From assembly GCA_947085425.1 (NCBI GenBank), contig CAMTWK010000048.1, forward strand, positions 1 to 15,849: a stretch of 15,849 bases of DNA. Direction: 5' to 3'. This document shows, piece by piece, positions 6,778 through 13,037 of the stretch. Position numbers and translations under genes: made by a program. This DNA comes from UKL13-2 sp947085425. Its GTDB lineage: Bacteria; Pseudomonadota; Gammaproteobacteria; Burkholderiales; Usitatibacteraceae. The notes below the pieces were generated by a model. That model worked only from the letters and a program-made list of their open reading frames with translations. It did not search any database and was not told the origin of the DNA. Position 1 is the first letter of the stretch. Each line of letters opens with the position of its first letter.

Positions 6778-8251
6778 TCGTGCCTGGACGAAGCATCGTG
6801 CCAGAATCAAGTGCGCCACTGACTGAGTCAGTGATCACATAACGACCCTGGATATTTGCACTAGGTGCCAAGCAAGTGAAGCGAGCTGCTGCACGGCCAG
6901 AAACGGTCGCGGCAGAGGCAACATCTGTACCCAACACGGCAACTTGACCACCGGCTGGGACAACAAAACCTGTCGTGGTAGCAGAGCCGCCAGTAACAGT
7001 ATTGCCAGTTTCAGCCAAAATCACCGCTGTACAATTCGCAGCAACGCTGCCGGTATTCATGAAGAAGAAGCGGCTGATGTAACGTGTACCACCGAACGAG
7101 AACCATGGGGTTTGCAACTCAGCGCCGTCACGCACGAACTGACCGACGGTACCCAGGTTAATCGTGCCGGTTGTCCACGCTGCACCCGACGCCACACGGT
7201 TAAACACCGCTGTAAACGACTGTGCTGCAATACCTGCGGTGCCGCCAACAGTCATACAAAGCGGGTTGATGCTGCCGCCAGCGTATGCAACGTTGCTGAC
7301 TGGGAAAGTCGCAATAGTGGCGGTTGACGTTACAGCGGTGCCGGCCGCGCAAACGCCAGCAGTTCCAGGAACGGTAGCTGGCGTGTGCGACGCGCCATTC
7401 GTGGTGCCAGCGGCAGCACTGAAGTCACCGGTGACAACCACGTTAGCGCCTGTGCTAACGATGGTGGCCACGTCAACAACCGCAGCGCCTGTTATTGGAT
7501 TAAGCACACCCGACACCAATGCATAGGTGGCAATGGTGCCCATCAAACCCTGGAAGTCGGTGGCTGTCGAGGCGCAACCTGCTGTGCCGGGCAAACCGCC
7601 AGCACCCGTGCAAAATTTGACAAAGTTTGTTGTTGCGGCGACAGTCTCTGCAGCAACCGGGAGGGCGGTCATGGTAACGGCAGGCGAGAAACGCGCCAGC
7701 ACTGTCGGGCCGGTGTTAATCAAGCGTGCGTTGTTTTGCGCAACAGCAGGAGAGGTTGTGGCATTCGAAGCGGAAAAGGCTGTATCGTGCAAGCTGTATG
7801 TGATGCTGACGTTTGCCGCCGTTAAGGCGCGAACCTGTGCGGGTGCAAACGATACAATTTCAGACTGCGCGTTACCAGCTGGATCCGTTGTTACTTGGAA
7901 AATAACGTAGGTATCGGTCGCTGCACCACCAGTAACCACACGGTTGGCAAAAGGTAAACCGCTGATGGTAAGGTCTGCTGGAGCAACTTGTGTGCCAAAA
8001 TTGCCGTTGGCCAAGTCAAAACGGATAAATCTGGTTTGTGAGCCAGAGATGGAAAAGCCAAGAGTCACGGTGCTGGTTAATGCAGCGGCAGTGTTCGCCA
8101 GCGATAACCCGGTAACCGCAACTGCTGCTTCTGATGCATAAATCGGGGCTGTCGCACCAGTATTCAGGTTGACTGCCGCTTGTGCTGCCGATGCGAACAA
8201 TGCCGCTACAGCTGCACTTAACAGGGTTACTTTGTTCATTGAAACTCTCAT
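6773..8251 (-). CDS. exported Ala/Thr/Ser/Gly-rich protein, possible surface or S-layer-like protein
   Basis: A 492-residue protein of unrecognised family. Residues 1-25 form a classic Sec signal peptide (short basic start, hydrophobic core LLSAAVAALFASA, cleavage after AQA). The mature part is dominated by Ala, Thr, Val, Gly and Ser with few charges and predicted beta-rich segments. It has six cysteines (FCTG, GCAS, GVCAAG, PLCMT, NCTAV, FTCLA) that could form disulfides. There is no C-terminal membrane anchor, PEP-CTERM or LPXTG tail. The composition resembles S-layer and other surface proteins, but this is not a family match. The start at ATG 8249-8251 is fixed by AAGGAGA five bases upstream. 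A strong RBS and a strong terminator suggest high expression. Its position beside two GT41 genes makes it a candidate glycosylation substrate (inference). Pseudopilus-dependent export through the nearby T2SS is also possible. Confidence 0.85.
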   Translation of the reverse strand: MRVSMNKVTLLSAAVAALFASAAQAAVNLNTGATAPIYASEAAVAVTGLSLANTAAALTSTVTLGFSISGSQTRFIRFDLANGNFGTQVAPADLTISGLPFANRVVTGGAATDTYVIFQVTTDPAGNAQSEIVSFAPAQVRALTAANVSITYSLHDTAFSASNATTSPAVAQNNARLINTGPTVLARFSPAVTMTALPVAAETVAATTNFVKFCTGAGGLPGTAGCASTATDFQGLMGTIATYALVSGVLNPITGAAVVDVATIVSTGANVVVTGDFSAAAGTTNGASHTPATVPGTAGVCAAGTAVTSTATIATFPVSNVAYAGGSINPLCMTVGGTAGIAAQSFTAVFNRVASGAAWTTGTINLGTVGQFVRDGAELQTPWFSFGGTRYISRFFFMNTGSVAANCTAVILAETGNTVTGGSATTTGFVVPAGGQVAVLGTDVASAATVSGRAAARFTCLAPSANIQGRYVITDSVSGALDSGTMLRPGTN

Positions 8252-8256
8252 TACTG

Positions 8257-8263
8257 TCTCCTT
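8257..8263 (-). promoter_or_regulatory. strong Shine-Dalgarno of the exported-protein gene
   Basis: The minus strand reads AAGGAGA five bases before the ATG at 8251. It selects this ATG over the second in-frame ATG (8237-8239, residue 5) and points to efficient translation. Confidence 0.8.
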
Positions 8264-8274
8264 TGAAGGATTGT

Positions 8275-8286
8275 GTTAGTACTAAC
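8275..8286. promoter_or_regulatory. 12-bp palindrome in the exported-protein leader
   Basis: GTTAGTACTAAC is a perfect palindrome 24 bp upstream of the ATG at 8251, just outside the ribosome binding site. It could be an operator or a small mRNA hairpin. No regulator is known to me for this exact site. Confidence 0.4.
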
Positions 8287-8331
8287 AAAAATTTTCATAA
8301 CGGTTTAGCGAGGCAGCTCGTTCTTTTTTTT

Positions 8332-8347
8332 ATCGCGCCGGCGCGAT
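8332..8347. promoter_or_regulatory. 16-bp GC palindrome ATCGCGCCGGCGCGAT
   Basis: A perfect palindrome next to an eight-T run (8324-8331). The T run precedes it on the plus strand, so it does not form a plus-strand intrinsic terminator. On the minus strand it is followed by A rather than T. An operator or an mRNA leader structure for the exported-protein gene is more likely. Confidence 0.4.
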
Positions 8348-8472
8348 GGAATTGCCTTCAAAGAATCGTAATCCGCCTTGCTGACGTCATGAGTTTATTA
8401 CGACGTCCCGACAATGGTAAAGAAATCTTCACCACTTTGCAAATTCACCCGTGTTTACGCGTGTTTTGCGCC

Positions 8473-8500
8473 GGTTATGTTGCAATATTACAACATAACC
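8473..8500. promoter_or_regulatory. 28-bp near-perfect palindrome, likely operator
   Basis: The arms GGTTATGTTG (8473-8482) and CAACATAACC (8491-8500) are perfect inverted repeats around an 8-bp AT centre containing AATATT; 26 of 28 positions are symmetric. It lies about 220 bp upstream of the exported-protein start and 355 bp upstream of gspE, with no T tract after it on either strand. That argues for a dimeric regulator site rather than a terminator. Confidence 0.5.
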
Positions 8501-8854
8501 TGAATGTTGAGAAGACACTTTAACTTTGCCTGCTGACTTCGCGACTCACTGACATGTGCGAGAATATTTTGAACTAAAAACGAAAGCAAGTGAAGTACCG
8601 CACGTACGAAATGAATATATTTCGGTTTTTTGCTTGTACTTTGCGCTATCACTTACATTTATGGACGGGGTGTGAAGGTTATCGGGCTTGTGGGCGAACT
8701 TCTTACTGTTTTTATGCCATTTGTTTATGCGCGCGCGGCCATTGCGGGAAACCATTGTCGAATACACATCTAAACTGAATATCGTTTCTATCGTATTTAT
8801 GCCTCCTGTGCGGCTAGCTGTGGCTTGATTCTTCACAATTAAAATGGATCATCC

Positions 8855-10663
8855 TTGAATACAGTCCACGATACCCATCCCGACTTAATCGGTGCCCGCT
8901 TGGTCGCCACCGGAAAAGTCTCCATGCATGATGTGGAAAAGGCATTGGCGTTTCAAAATGAAGTCAGCTCCGCCACGGGTGCCATGCGCGCGGCGGGTAA
9001 CCGGTTGGGCGCGGTATTGGTGCGCATGGGGGCGTTATCCGAGGATGCATTGCTGCCACATTTAAGTGAGCAGACCGGATTGAACCTGTTGGCGGCATCA
9101 ACAACTCCGTCCAGCTTGCCAGGATCATCAGAGGTCAACGAGGCCGTTGCGTTATTGGGCTTGACGCGGAGCTGGTGGCAATCGCGTGATGCGGTGCCAT
9201 TTATGCACAACAACACGCTATATGTAATGGCAAAAGACCCGTTGGATCGTGAACTGAATGAGCTGGTTGGCAGTGCGGCCCATATTGCGGGCGTCAAAAA
9301 TGTCGAATATTGCTGGGTGCGCAGCCAGGATTTAGCGCGTGCGGGGCAATTATTACGCGACGGCGACACGAAGGTGCGATCCGGCAATCTTGGCGACGCG
9401 AATTACCTCAGAGAGCTCGCCGAAGAAGCGCCGGTGATCGAGTTTGTGAACAATGTGCTGGCGCAGGCGGTGGATGAGCGGGCATCCGACATCCATATTG
9501 AGCCGGGCGAGCGTGATTTTGAGGTTCGGCTGCGGGTGGATGGGGTGTTGCAGACACGCATGGCGCGCCCGCGTGATGGTTTTGACGCCATTGCATCGCG
9601 GGTGAAGCTGATTTCCGGCCTCGATATCGCCGAGCGGCGTTTGCCGCAGGATGGTCGTATTACCACGCGGGTGTCGGGTGTGGAAATGGACATTCGTGTG
9701 TCGGCGATCCCTGGTGTGCATGGTGAGTCGCTGGTTTTGCGGTTGTTGCCGAAAGAGCGCGCTGATTTGTCGCTGGCGTCGTTGGGTATGTCTCCGGACA
9801 TTCTTCAGGCGTTTGAAGCGATATTGCAGCAGCCCAATGGCATTGTGCTGGTGACGGGCCCAACGGGTTCTGGCAAGAGTACGACGTTGTATTCGGCGTT
9901 ATCTGCCATTAACGACCGTAGCCTGAAAATTGTTACGGTTGAAGACCCGGTCGAATACCGCATGTCGGGTATCACGCAAATTCAAACGCACTCGGAGATT
10001 GGCTATACCTTTGCCCGTGCGCTGCGCTCGATTCTGCGTCACGACCCGGATGTGATCATGATTGGTGAGATACGCGACGCCGAAACCGCCGAAATTGCCA
10101 TCCAATCCGCGCTCACCGGGCATTTGGTGCTGGCAACCATCCATACCAACGACGCACCATCGGCGTTTACGCGTTTGCTGGAAATGGGCATTGAGCCGTT
10201 CTTATTGGCGACGTCGGTGCGGGCGGTGTTGGCGCAGCGGCTGATTCGCAAGCTCGACCCGGCCAAGGCGGCACCGGTTGTCACGCCACAATGGTTAAAA
10301 CAAGAATTTGCGACGCTGTCAGCGGCTTACCCGTCGGCCATGCTGAAAAATCCACAATTGTCCGCGCCCATATCCGGAAAAGACGATGCCAGCGCCTATC
10401 GGGGCCGCTCGGGCATTCACGAGTTATTAACGGTCACTCCGGAAATTCAGGACGCCATTGTCGCCAGGGCATCGTCGATGGAGTTGGCCAATATCGCCCG
10501 CCACGCCACCAGCGGCTGGAAATTTCGCACGTTACGTGAGGATGGCTTGATCAAGGCTGCGCACGGCATGACCAGTGTGGAGGAGGTGTTGCGGGTGGCC
10601 GGCTCACAAAGCCAGGGCATGGGCGCGGACGACGCCATGCTTGCCGAAGAGTCGGCGCGGTGA
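8855..10663 (+). CDS. gspE: type II secretion ATPase GspE (zinc-motif-less variant)
   Basis: A 602-residue traffic ATPase that powers assembly of the T2SS pseudopilus from the cytoplasmic face. Residues about 10-160 form the GspE N-terminal domain (LIGARLVATGKVS, LGAVLVRMGALSEDALLPHLS). The catalytic core follows: Walker A GPTGSGKST (335-343), Asp box TVEDPVEY (361-368), Walker B VIMIGEIRD (400-408) and His box LVLATIHTND (424-433). RLIRKL (462-467) and YRGRSGIHELL (515-525) mark the ends of the usual C-terminal zinc subdomain, but between them there is no cysteine, where the family normally has four. The start is a TTG at 8855-8857 with at best a weak GGA upstream; it is chosen because no earlier in-frame start fits and the N-domain motifs begin at once. 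gspF follows after a 1.1-kb accessory insert. The T4P ATPase PilB is the alternative; the short N-terminus and the gspF neighbour favour GspE. Confidence 0.88.
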   Translation: MNTVHDTHPDLIGARLVATGKVSMHDVEKALAFQNEVSSATGAMRAAGNRLGAVLVRMGALSEDALLPHLSEQTGLNLLAASTTPSSLPGSSEVNEAVALLGLTRSWWQSRDAVPFMHNNTLYVMAKDPLDRELNELVGSAAHIAGVKNVEYCWVRSQDLARAGQLLRDGDTKVRSGNLGDANYLRELAEEAPVIEFVNNVLAQAVDERASDIHIEPGERDFEVRLRVDGVLQTRMARPRDGFDAIASRVKLISGLDIAERRLPQDGRITTRVSGVEMDIRVSAIPGVHGESLVLRLLPKERADLSLASLGMSPDILQAFEAILQQPNGIVLVTGPTGSGKSTTLYSALSAINDRSLKIVTVEDPVEYRMSGITQIQTHSEIGYTFARALRSILRHDPDVIMIGEIRDAETAEIAIQSALTGHLVLATIHTNDAPSAFTRLLEMGIEPFLLATSVRAVLAQRLIRKLDPAKAAPVVTPQWLKQEFATLSAAYPSAMLKNPQLSAPISGKDDASAYRGRSGIHELLTVTPEIQDAIVARASSMELANIARHATSGWKFRTLREDGLIKAAHGMTSVEEVLRVAGSQSQGMGADDAMLAEESAR

Positions 10664-10798
10664 ATTTGAACTTGCTGCCCCGGAATACGCGGTGCTTCTT
10701 TCGGGCTTGTCATTCCGAACGGCTTTTGGTGAGGAATCCCATCCGGCGGCATTGGGTGAGATTGTCCAGGGCGCGGTGTCATGGACACATCATCAACG

Positions 10799-10940
10799 CG
10801 TGGGCAGATGAATCCTGCCCACCTTACGAAAGTCGCCTCGCCGGTAGGGTGGGCAAAGGCAGTCCTTCGCCGTGCCCACGAACTCGCCTGGAATCACGGT
10901 TTGCCGTAAACGTGGGCAGATGAATCCTGCCCACGCTACG
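10799..10940. repeat. cluster of three REP-like GTGGGCA/TGCCCAC hairpins
   Basis: Each unit has the arms GTGGGCA and TGCCCAC. Units 1 (10799-10822) and 3 (10911-10934) are identical over 24 bases and are followed by the similar tails CTTACG and GCTACG. Unit 2 (10849-10879) has the same arms around a longer loop with an inner AAGG/CCTT stem, and is preceded by GGTAGG. The layout matches dispersed extragenic palindromic repeats of proteobacteria. Such clusters can stabilise upstream mRNA (here gspE) and attract insertions. Confidence 0.75.
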
Positions 10941-10946
10941 CGCTGC

Positions 10947-11025
10947 ATACTTGACTGGGACGAATTCGATATTGGGTGGCATGCACATTACGCCAGAAAC
11001 TATTGAAAAGTGGTTCCACTATTGA
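10947..11025 (+). pseudogene. possible decayed BrnT/DUF4258-like toxin fragment
   Basis: One frame reads ILDWDEFDIGWHA (10947-10985) and, after a shift of one base, continues as HITPETIEKWFHY to a TGA at 11023-11025. Joined, these resemble the start of BrnT-like toxin proteins (WDE...I...H.IT.EEVEE pattern), but the piece is only about 26 codons with a frameshift. It directly precedes the HicA-like gene. The resemblance is from memory of the family pattern, so confidence is low. Confidence 0.3.
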
Positions 11026-11037
11026 TACCATTCACCC

Positions 11038-11295
11038 ATGGTTGCCGCCAGGAAAATCCTCGATCAGATGCGCCGGGAGCCGACAAATGTACGGTTCGTT
11101 GAACTCAAGCGGGTCTGTGAAACATTTTTCGGGAAGCCTCGACAAAAGGGAACCAGTCATTTGATCTTCAAGACGCCATGGTTGGGCGACCCGCGGATCA
11201 ACATACAGGACGACAAAGGCAATGCCAAGGCGTATCAGGTTCGACAAGTGCTCTTGGCTATCGACAAACTGGAGGGAATGAAGAATGAGCGTTGA
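11038..11295 (+). CDS. hicA: HicA-type mRNA interferase toxin
   Basis: An 85-residue basic protein with the pattern of HicA double-stranded-RNA-binding-fold toxins, which cleave mRNA and tmRNA. The conserved segment KGTSHLIFKTPW (about residues 37-48) holds the likely catalytic His in the G-S-H-type motif. The C-terminal helix region AYQVRQVLLAIDKLE fits the family. The ATG at 11038 is the first possible start, since an in-frame TGA lies at 11023-11025. No clear Shine-Dalgarno is visible, consistent with poor toxin translation. It overlaps the downstream antitoxin by 11 bp, and toxin-first order is typical of hicAB. It is slightly longer than the shortest HicA proteins (about 60 residues). 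It interrupts the gspE-gspF pair. Confidence 0.75.
   Translation: MVAARKILDQMRREPTNVRFVELKRVCETFFGKPRQKGTSHLIFKTPWLGDPRINIQDDKGNAKAYQVRQVLLAIDKLEGMKNER
11271..11276 (+). promoter_or_regulatory. Shine-Dalgarno of the HicB-type antitoxin
   Basis: GGAGGG lies inside the toxin gene, eight bases before the antitoxin ATG at 11285. It supports that start and higher translation of the antitoxin than of the toxin. Confidence 0.65.
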
Positions 11296-11608
11296 TCACT
11301 ACACCTATCGGGTCACTTGGTCATCTGAGGATGGCGAACATGTCGGCTTATGCGCCGAATTCCCGTCTCTGTCCTGGCTAGCCAAGACCCCTGAAGCCGC
11401 ACTAAAGGGCATACGACAGATCGTCGCCGACACGGTCGCGGATTTGCAGGCAAGCGGCGAAATTGTGCCTGCGCCATTGGCTGAAAAGCATTACAGCGGT
11501 GAGTTTCGTGTACGGGTCCCGCCTGAGACCCATCGGGCGCTGGCCATGCAAGCTGCCGAGCAGGGCGTTAGTCTCAATCGCCTTGCCAGCGCAAAGCTGG
11601 CGGCGTAG
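11285..11608 (+). CDS. hicB: HicB-type antitoxin
   Basis: A 107-residue antitoxin. Residues about 1-65 form the HicB partial RNase-H-like fold (YTYRVTWSSEDGEHVGLCAEFPSLSWLAKTPEAAL is the typical beta-beta-beta-alpha start that binds HicA). Residues 70-105 (GEFRVRVPPETHRALAMQAA...SLNRLASAKL) are a ribbon-helix-helix DNA-binding domain. It therefore neutralises the toxin and represses its own operon. The ATG at 11285-11287 is preceded by GGAGGG (11271-11276), a much better ribosome binding site than that of the toxin, so antitoxin excess is expected. It overlaps the toxin gene by 11 bp, implying translational coupling. Confidence 0.82.
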   Translation: MSVDHYTYRVTWSSEDGEHVGLCAEFPSLSWLAKTPEAALKGIRQIVADTVADLQASGEIVPAPLAEKHYSGEFRVRVPPETHRALAMQAAEQGVSLNRLASAKLAA

Positions 11609-11740
11609 TAAGGCAGCGGCAAGGTGGTGGCAAGGCGGCGGCGTCGGTATTACCTGCTTGGATGAAATAAAATCCGATCCGCGAATCGTGCATCAACGAC
11701 GCTGCATTTGCAAATGATTGAAATGGAAACAAAATAACCC

Positions 11741-12973
11741 ATGCCACAATTTCGATTCGAAGCGATTAATTCGCAGGGCGCCACCGTCGAGGGAAAGATG
11801 GATGCCGCTAACCAGCAAGAAGCACTGCTTCGCCTTGCTGAGCAGGGGCTAACGCCAATAAAACTCGAACAAGAGGGCGGTGTTCCAGCCGAAAATGTCG
11901 CAAAATCGACGTCCGTGCTGGGTTTTGCCAAAAGCACCAAGGTCGCCACCACCGAAAAGATAATGATCATTCGGGAATTGGCCACCCTGTTACGCGCCGG
12001 CATTACCTTGGTTGACGCAATCGACTCGATTGCGTTGGCGCGTGCCGGACAACCGGCGGGGACGGGGCTAAGGCGCACCCACCGCAGCCTGAATGCCGGC
12101 AATCCGTTTGTCAAAGCCCTTGCCGAATCAAAAATTGAATTTCCGCAATACGTTGCGCAGTTGGCCGCCACCGGTGAAATGACCGGGAAATTGGCGCCGG
12201 CATTGGCGGACGCCGCCAAACAAATGGAGTACGACGAACGTGTTGCCCAGGAAATGCGCAATTCGCTGACTTACCCGGTTATTTTGGTGGTCGCGGGCAT
12301 TGCCGCGGTGTTGATGATTTTTCTGGCGGTGGTGCCGCGTTTTGCCAATTTGGTCAAGGGCAGCCGTGGCGCGGATATTCCGGAAATTTCGCTGATTGTC
12401 ATCAAGATCGGCGTGTTTTTGCAGACACACTGGCTGGCCCTGTTTTTGGTGGCACTGGCAGGGGCCGGGCTGTTTTACATCAGTATTCGAGATGCCGCAG
12501 GTCGTACTCGTTGGTTAACCCGCCTATCAAAAATGCCGCTGGTCGGTGAGTGGCTGACCGAGGCGGAAATCGGCCGCTGGGCAACGACGCTGGGGGCGTT
12601 ATTGGGCAATCGCGTGCCGATATTGGCTGCGCTGGAGCTGTCTGCCGGCGGATTGCGTTTCCCAAAAATGCGTGAACGGGTGAATTTTGTCATCCGCGAC
12701 GTGCGTGGTGGCGCAACGCTGGCCGAATCTGCCGCCAAATATGGGCTGGTTGGCGCAACCGGTGTCAATTTAATTCGGGTGGGTGAAAAATCCGGCGAAC
12801 TACCGCAAACGGTGGCGACGCTGGGGGAATTGTCGATGGAGGCCGGGCGCAATCGCATGAAACGTTTTTTGCTGCTGATTGAGCCATTGGCTATTTTGAC
12901 CATCGGCGCAATCATCGCGGTCATTATGATCGCCATCATGATGGCGATCACGGGGTTGAATCCGGGGCGCTGA
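11741..12973 (+). CDS. gspF: type II secretion inner-membrane platform protein GspF
   Basis: A 410-residue polytopic inner-membrane protein of full family length. It forms the T2SS assembly platform that couples GspE to pseudopilin extrusion. It opens with the typical MPQFRFEAINSQGATVEGKM and has two repeated cytoplasmic T2SSF domains (about 70-195 and 275-400; ELATLLRAGITLVDAID and WATTLGALLGNRVPILAALE are the equivalent starts). Membrane segments lie at about 180-198, 231-249 and 377-403. The ATG at 11741 is preceded by a weak GGAAA. It is normally directly behind gspE; here the two are separated by the hicAB insert, so gspF depends on read-through or a promoter in 11609-11740, where none is obvious. 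PilC is the alternative family member; with the GspE-like partner GspF is preferred. Confidence 0.9.
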   Translation: MPQFRFEAINSQGATVEGKMDAANQQEALLRLAEQGLTPIKLEQEGGVPAENVAKSTSVLGFAKSTKVATTEKIMIIRELATLLRAGITLVDAIDSIALARAGQPAGTGLRRTHRSLNAGNPFVKALAESKIEFPQYVAQLAATGEMTGKLAPALADAAKQMEYDERVAQEMRNSLTYPVILVVAGIAAVLMIFLAVVPRFANLVKGSRGADIPEISLIVIKIGVFLQTHWLALFLVALAGAGLFYISIRDAAGRTRWLTRLSKMPLVGEWLTEAEIGRWATTLGALLGNRVPILAALELSAGGLRFPKMRERVNFVIRDVRGGATLAESAAKYGLVGATGVNLIRVGEKSGELPQTVATLGELSMEAGRNRMKRFLLLIEPLAILTIGAIIAVIMIAIMMAITGLNPGR

Positions 12974-13002
12974 CATTTTGTCGGGAATGTATCAATAGGA
13001 TG

Positions 13003-13037
13003 TTGAGTATTTTAATTTGGCATATTAAAATACTCAA
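13003..13037. promoter_or_regulatory. promoter embedded in a 14+14 bp palindrome, abutting the ATPase start
   Basis: TTGAGTATTTTAAT (13003-13016) and ATTAAAATACTCAA (13024-13037) are perfect inverted repeats with a 7-bp spacer. Within them, TTGAGT (13003-13008) and TAAAAT (13026-13031) are 17 bp apart, a good sigma70 spacing. Initiation would fall at about 13038, which is the A of the ATG of the next gene, so the message would be leaderless. Because of the symmetry the same promoter reads equally on the other strand. A regulator bound to the palindrome would block it. Confidence 0.6.

Larger units (their letters stand above)
8252..8854. other. 603-bp gene-free divergent promoter region
   Basis: The region lies between the divergent exported-protein gene and gspE. 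It must hold promoters for both. A weak minus-strand pair TTGCAA - 17 bp - TACCAT lies around 8413-8441, but no convincing promoter stands out. It contains three separate palindromes, listed individually, and two GACGTC boxes (8383-8388 and 8402-8407), the first within the palindrome TGACGTCA. The only reading frames here are short and have unlikely composition. Confidence 0.6.
10664..11037. other. gene-free stretch with REP-like hairpins and possible gene remnant
   Basis: This stretch between gspE and the HicA-type gene holds no intact gene. It contains a short hairpin GTGTC/GACAC (10776-10788), three REP-like hairpins (10799-10940) and a possible decayed coding fragment (10947-11025). No clear terminator or promoter was found. 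Confidence 0.6.

Noticed and set aside
6944..7910. Several plus-strand open frames over the exported-protein gene
   Set aside because: They are antisense frames kept open by the Ala/Thr/Gly codon bias of the real gene; none has a ribosome binding site or family pattern.
8546..8836. Minus-strand 96-codon open frame in the divergent region
   Set aside because: There is no Shine-Dalgarno, the composition is unlike the neighbours, no motif is visible, and it lies in a regulatory stretch.
8844..8857. ATG at 8844-8846 as a gspE start
   Set aside because: It is out of frame and meets a TGA after four codons; the TTG at 8855 is the first in-frame start.
12475..12951. Minus-strand 158-codon frame opposite gspF
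   Set aside because: It is a shadow of the high-GC gspF coding sequence without its own signals.
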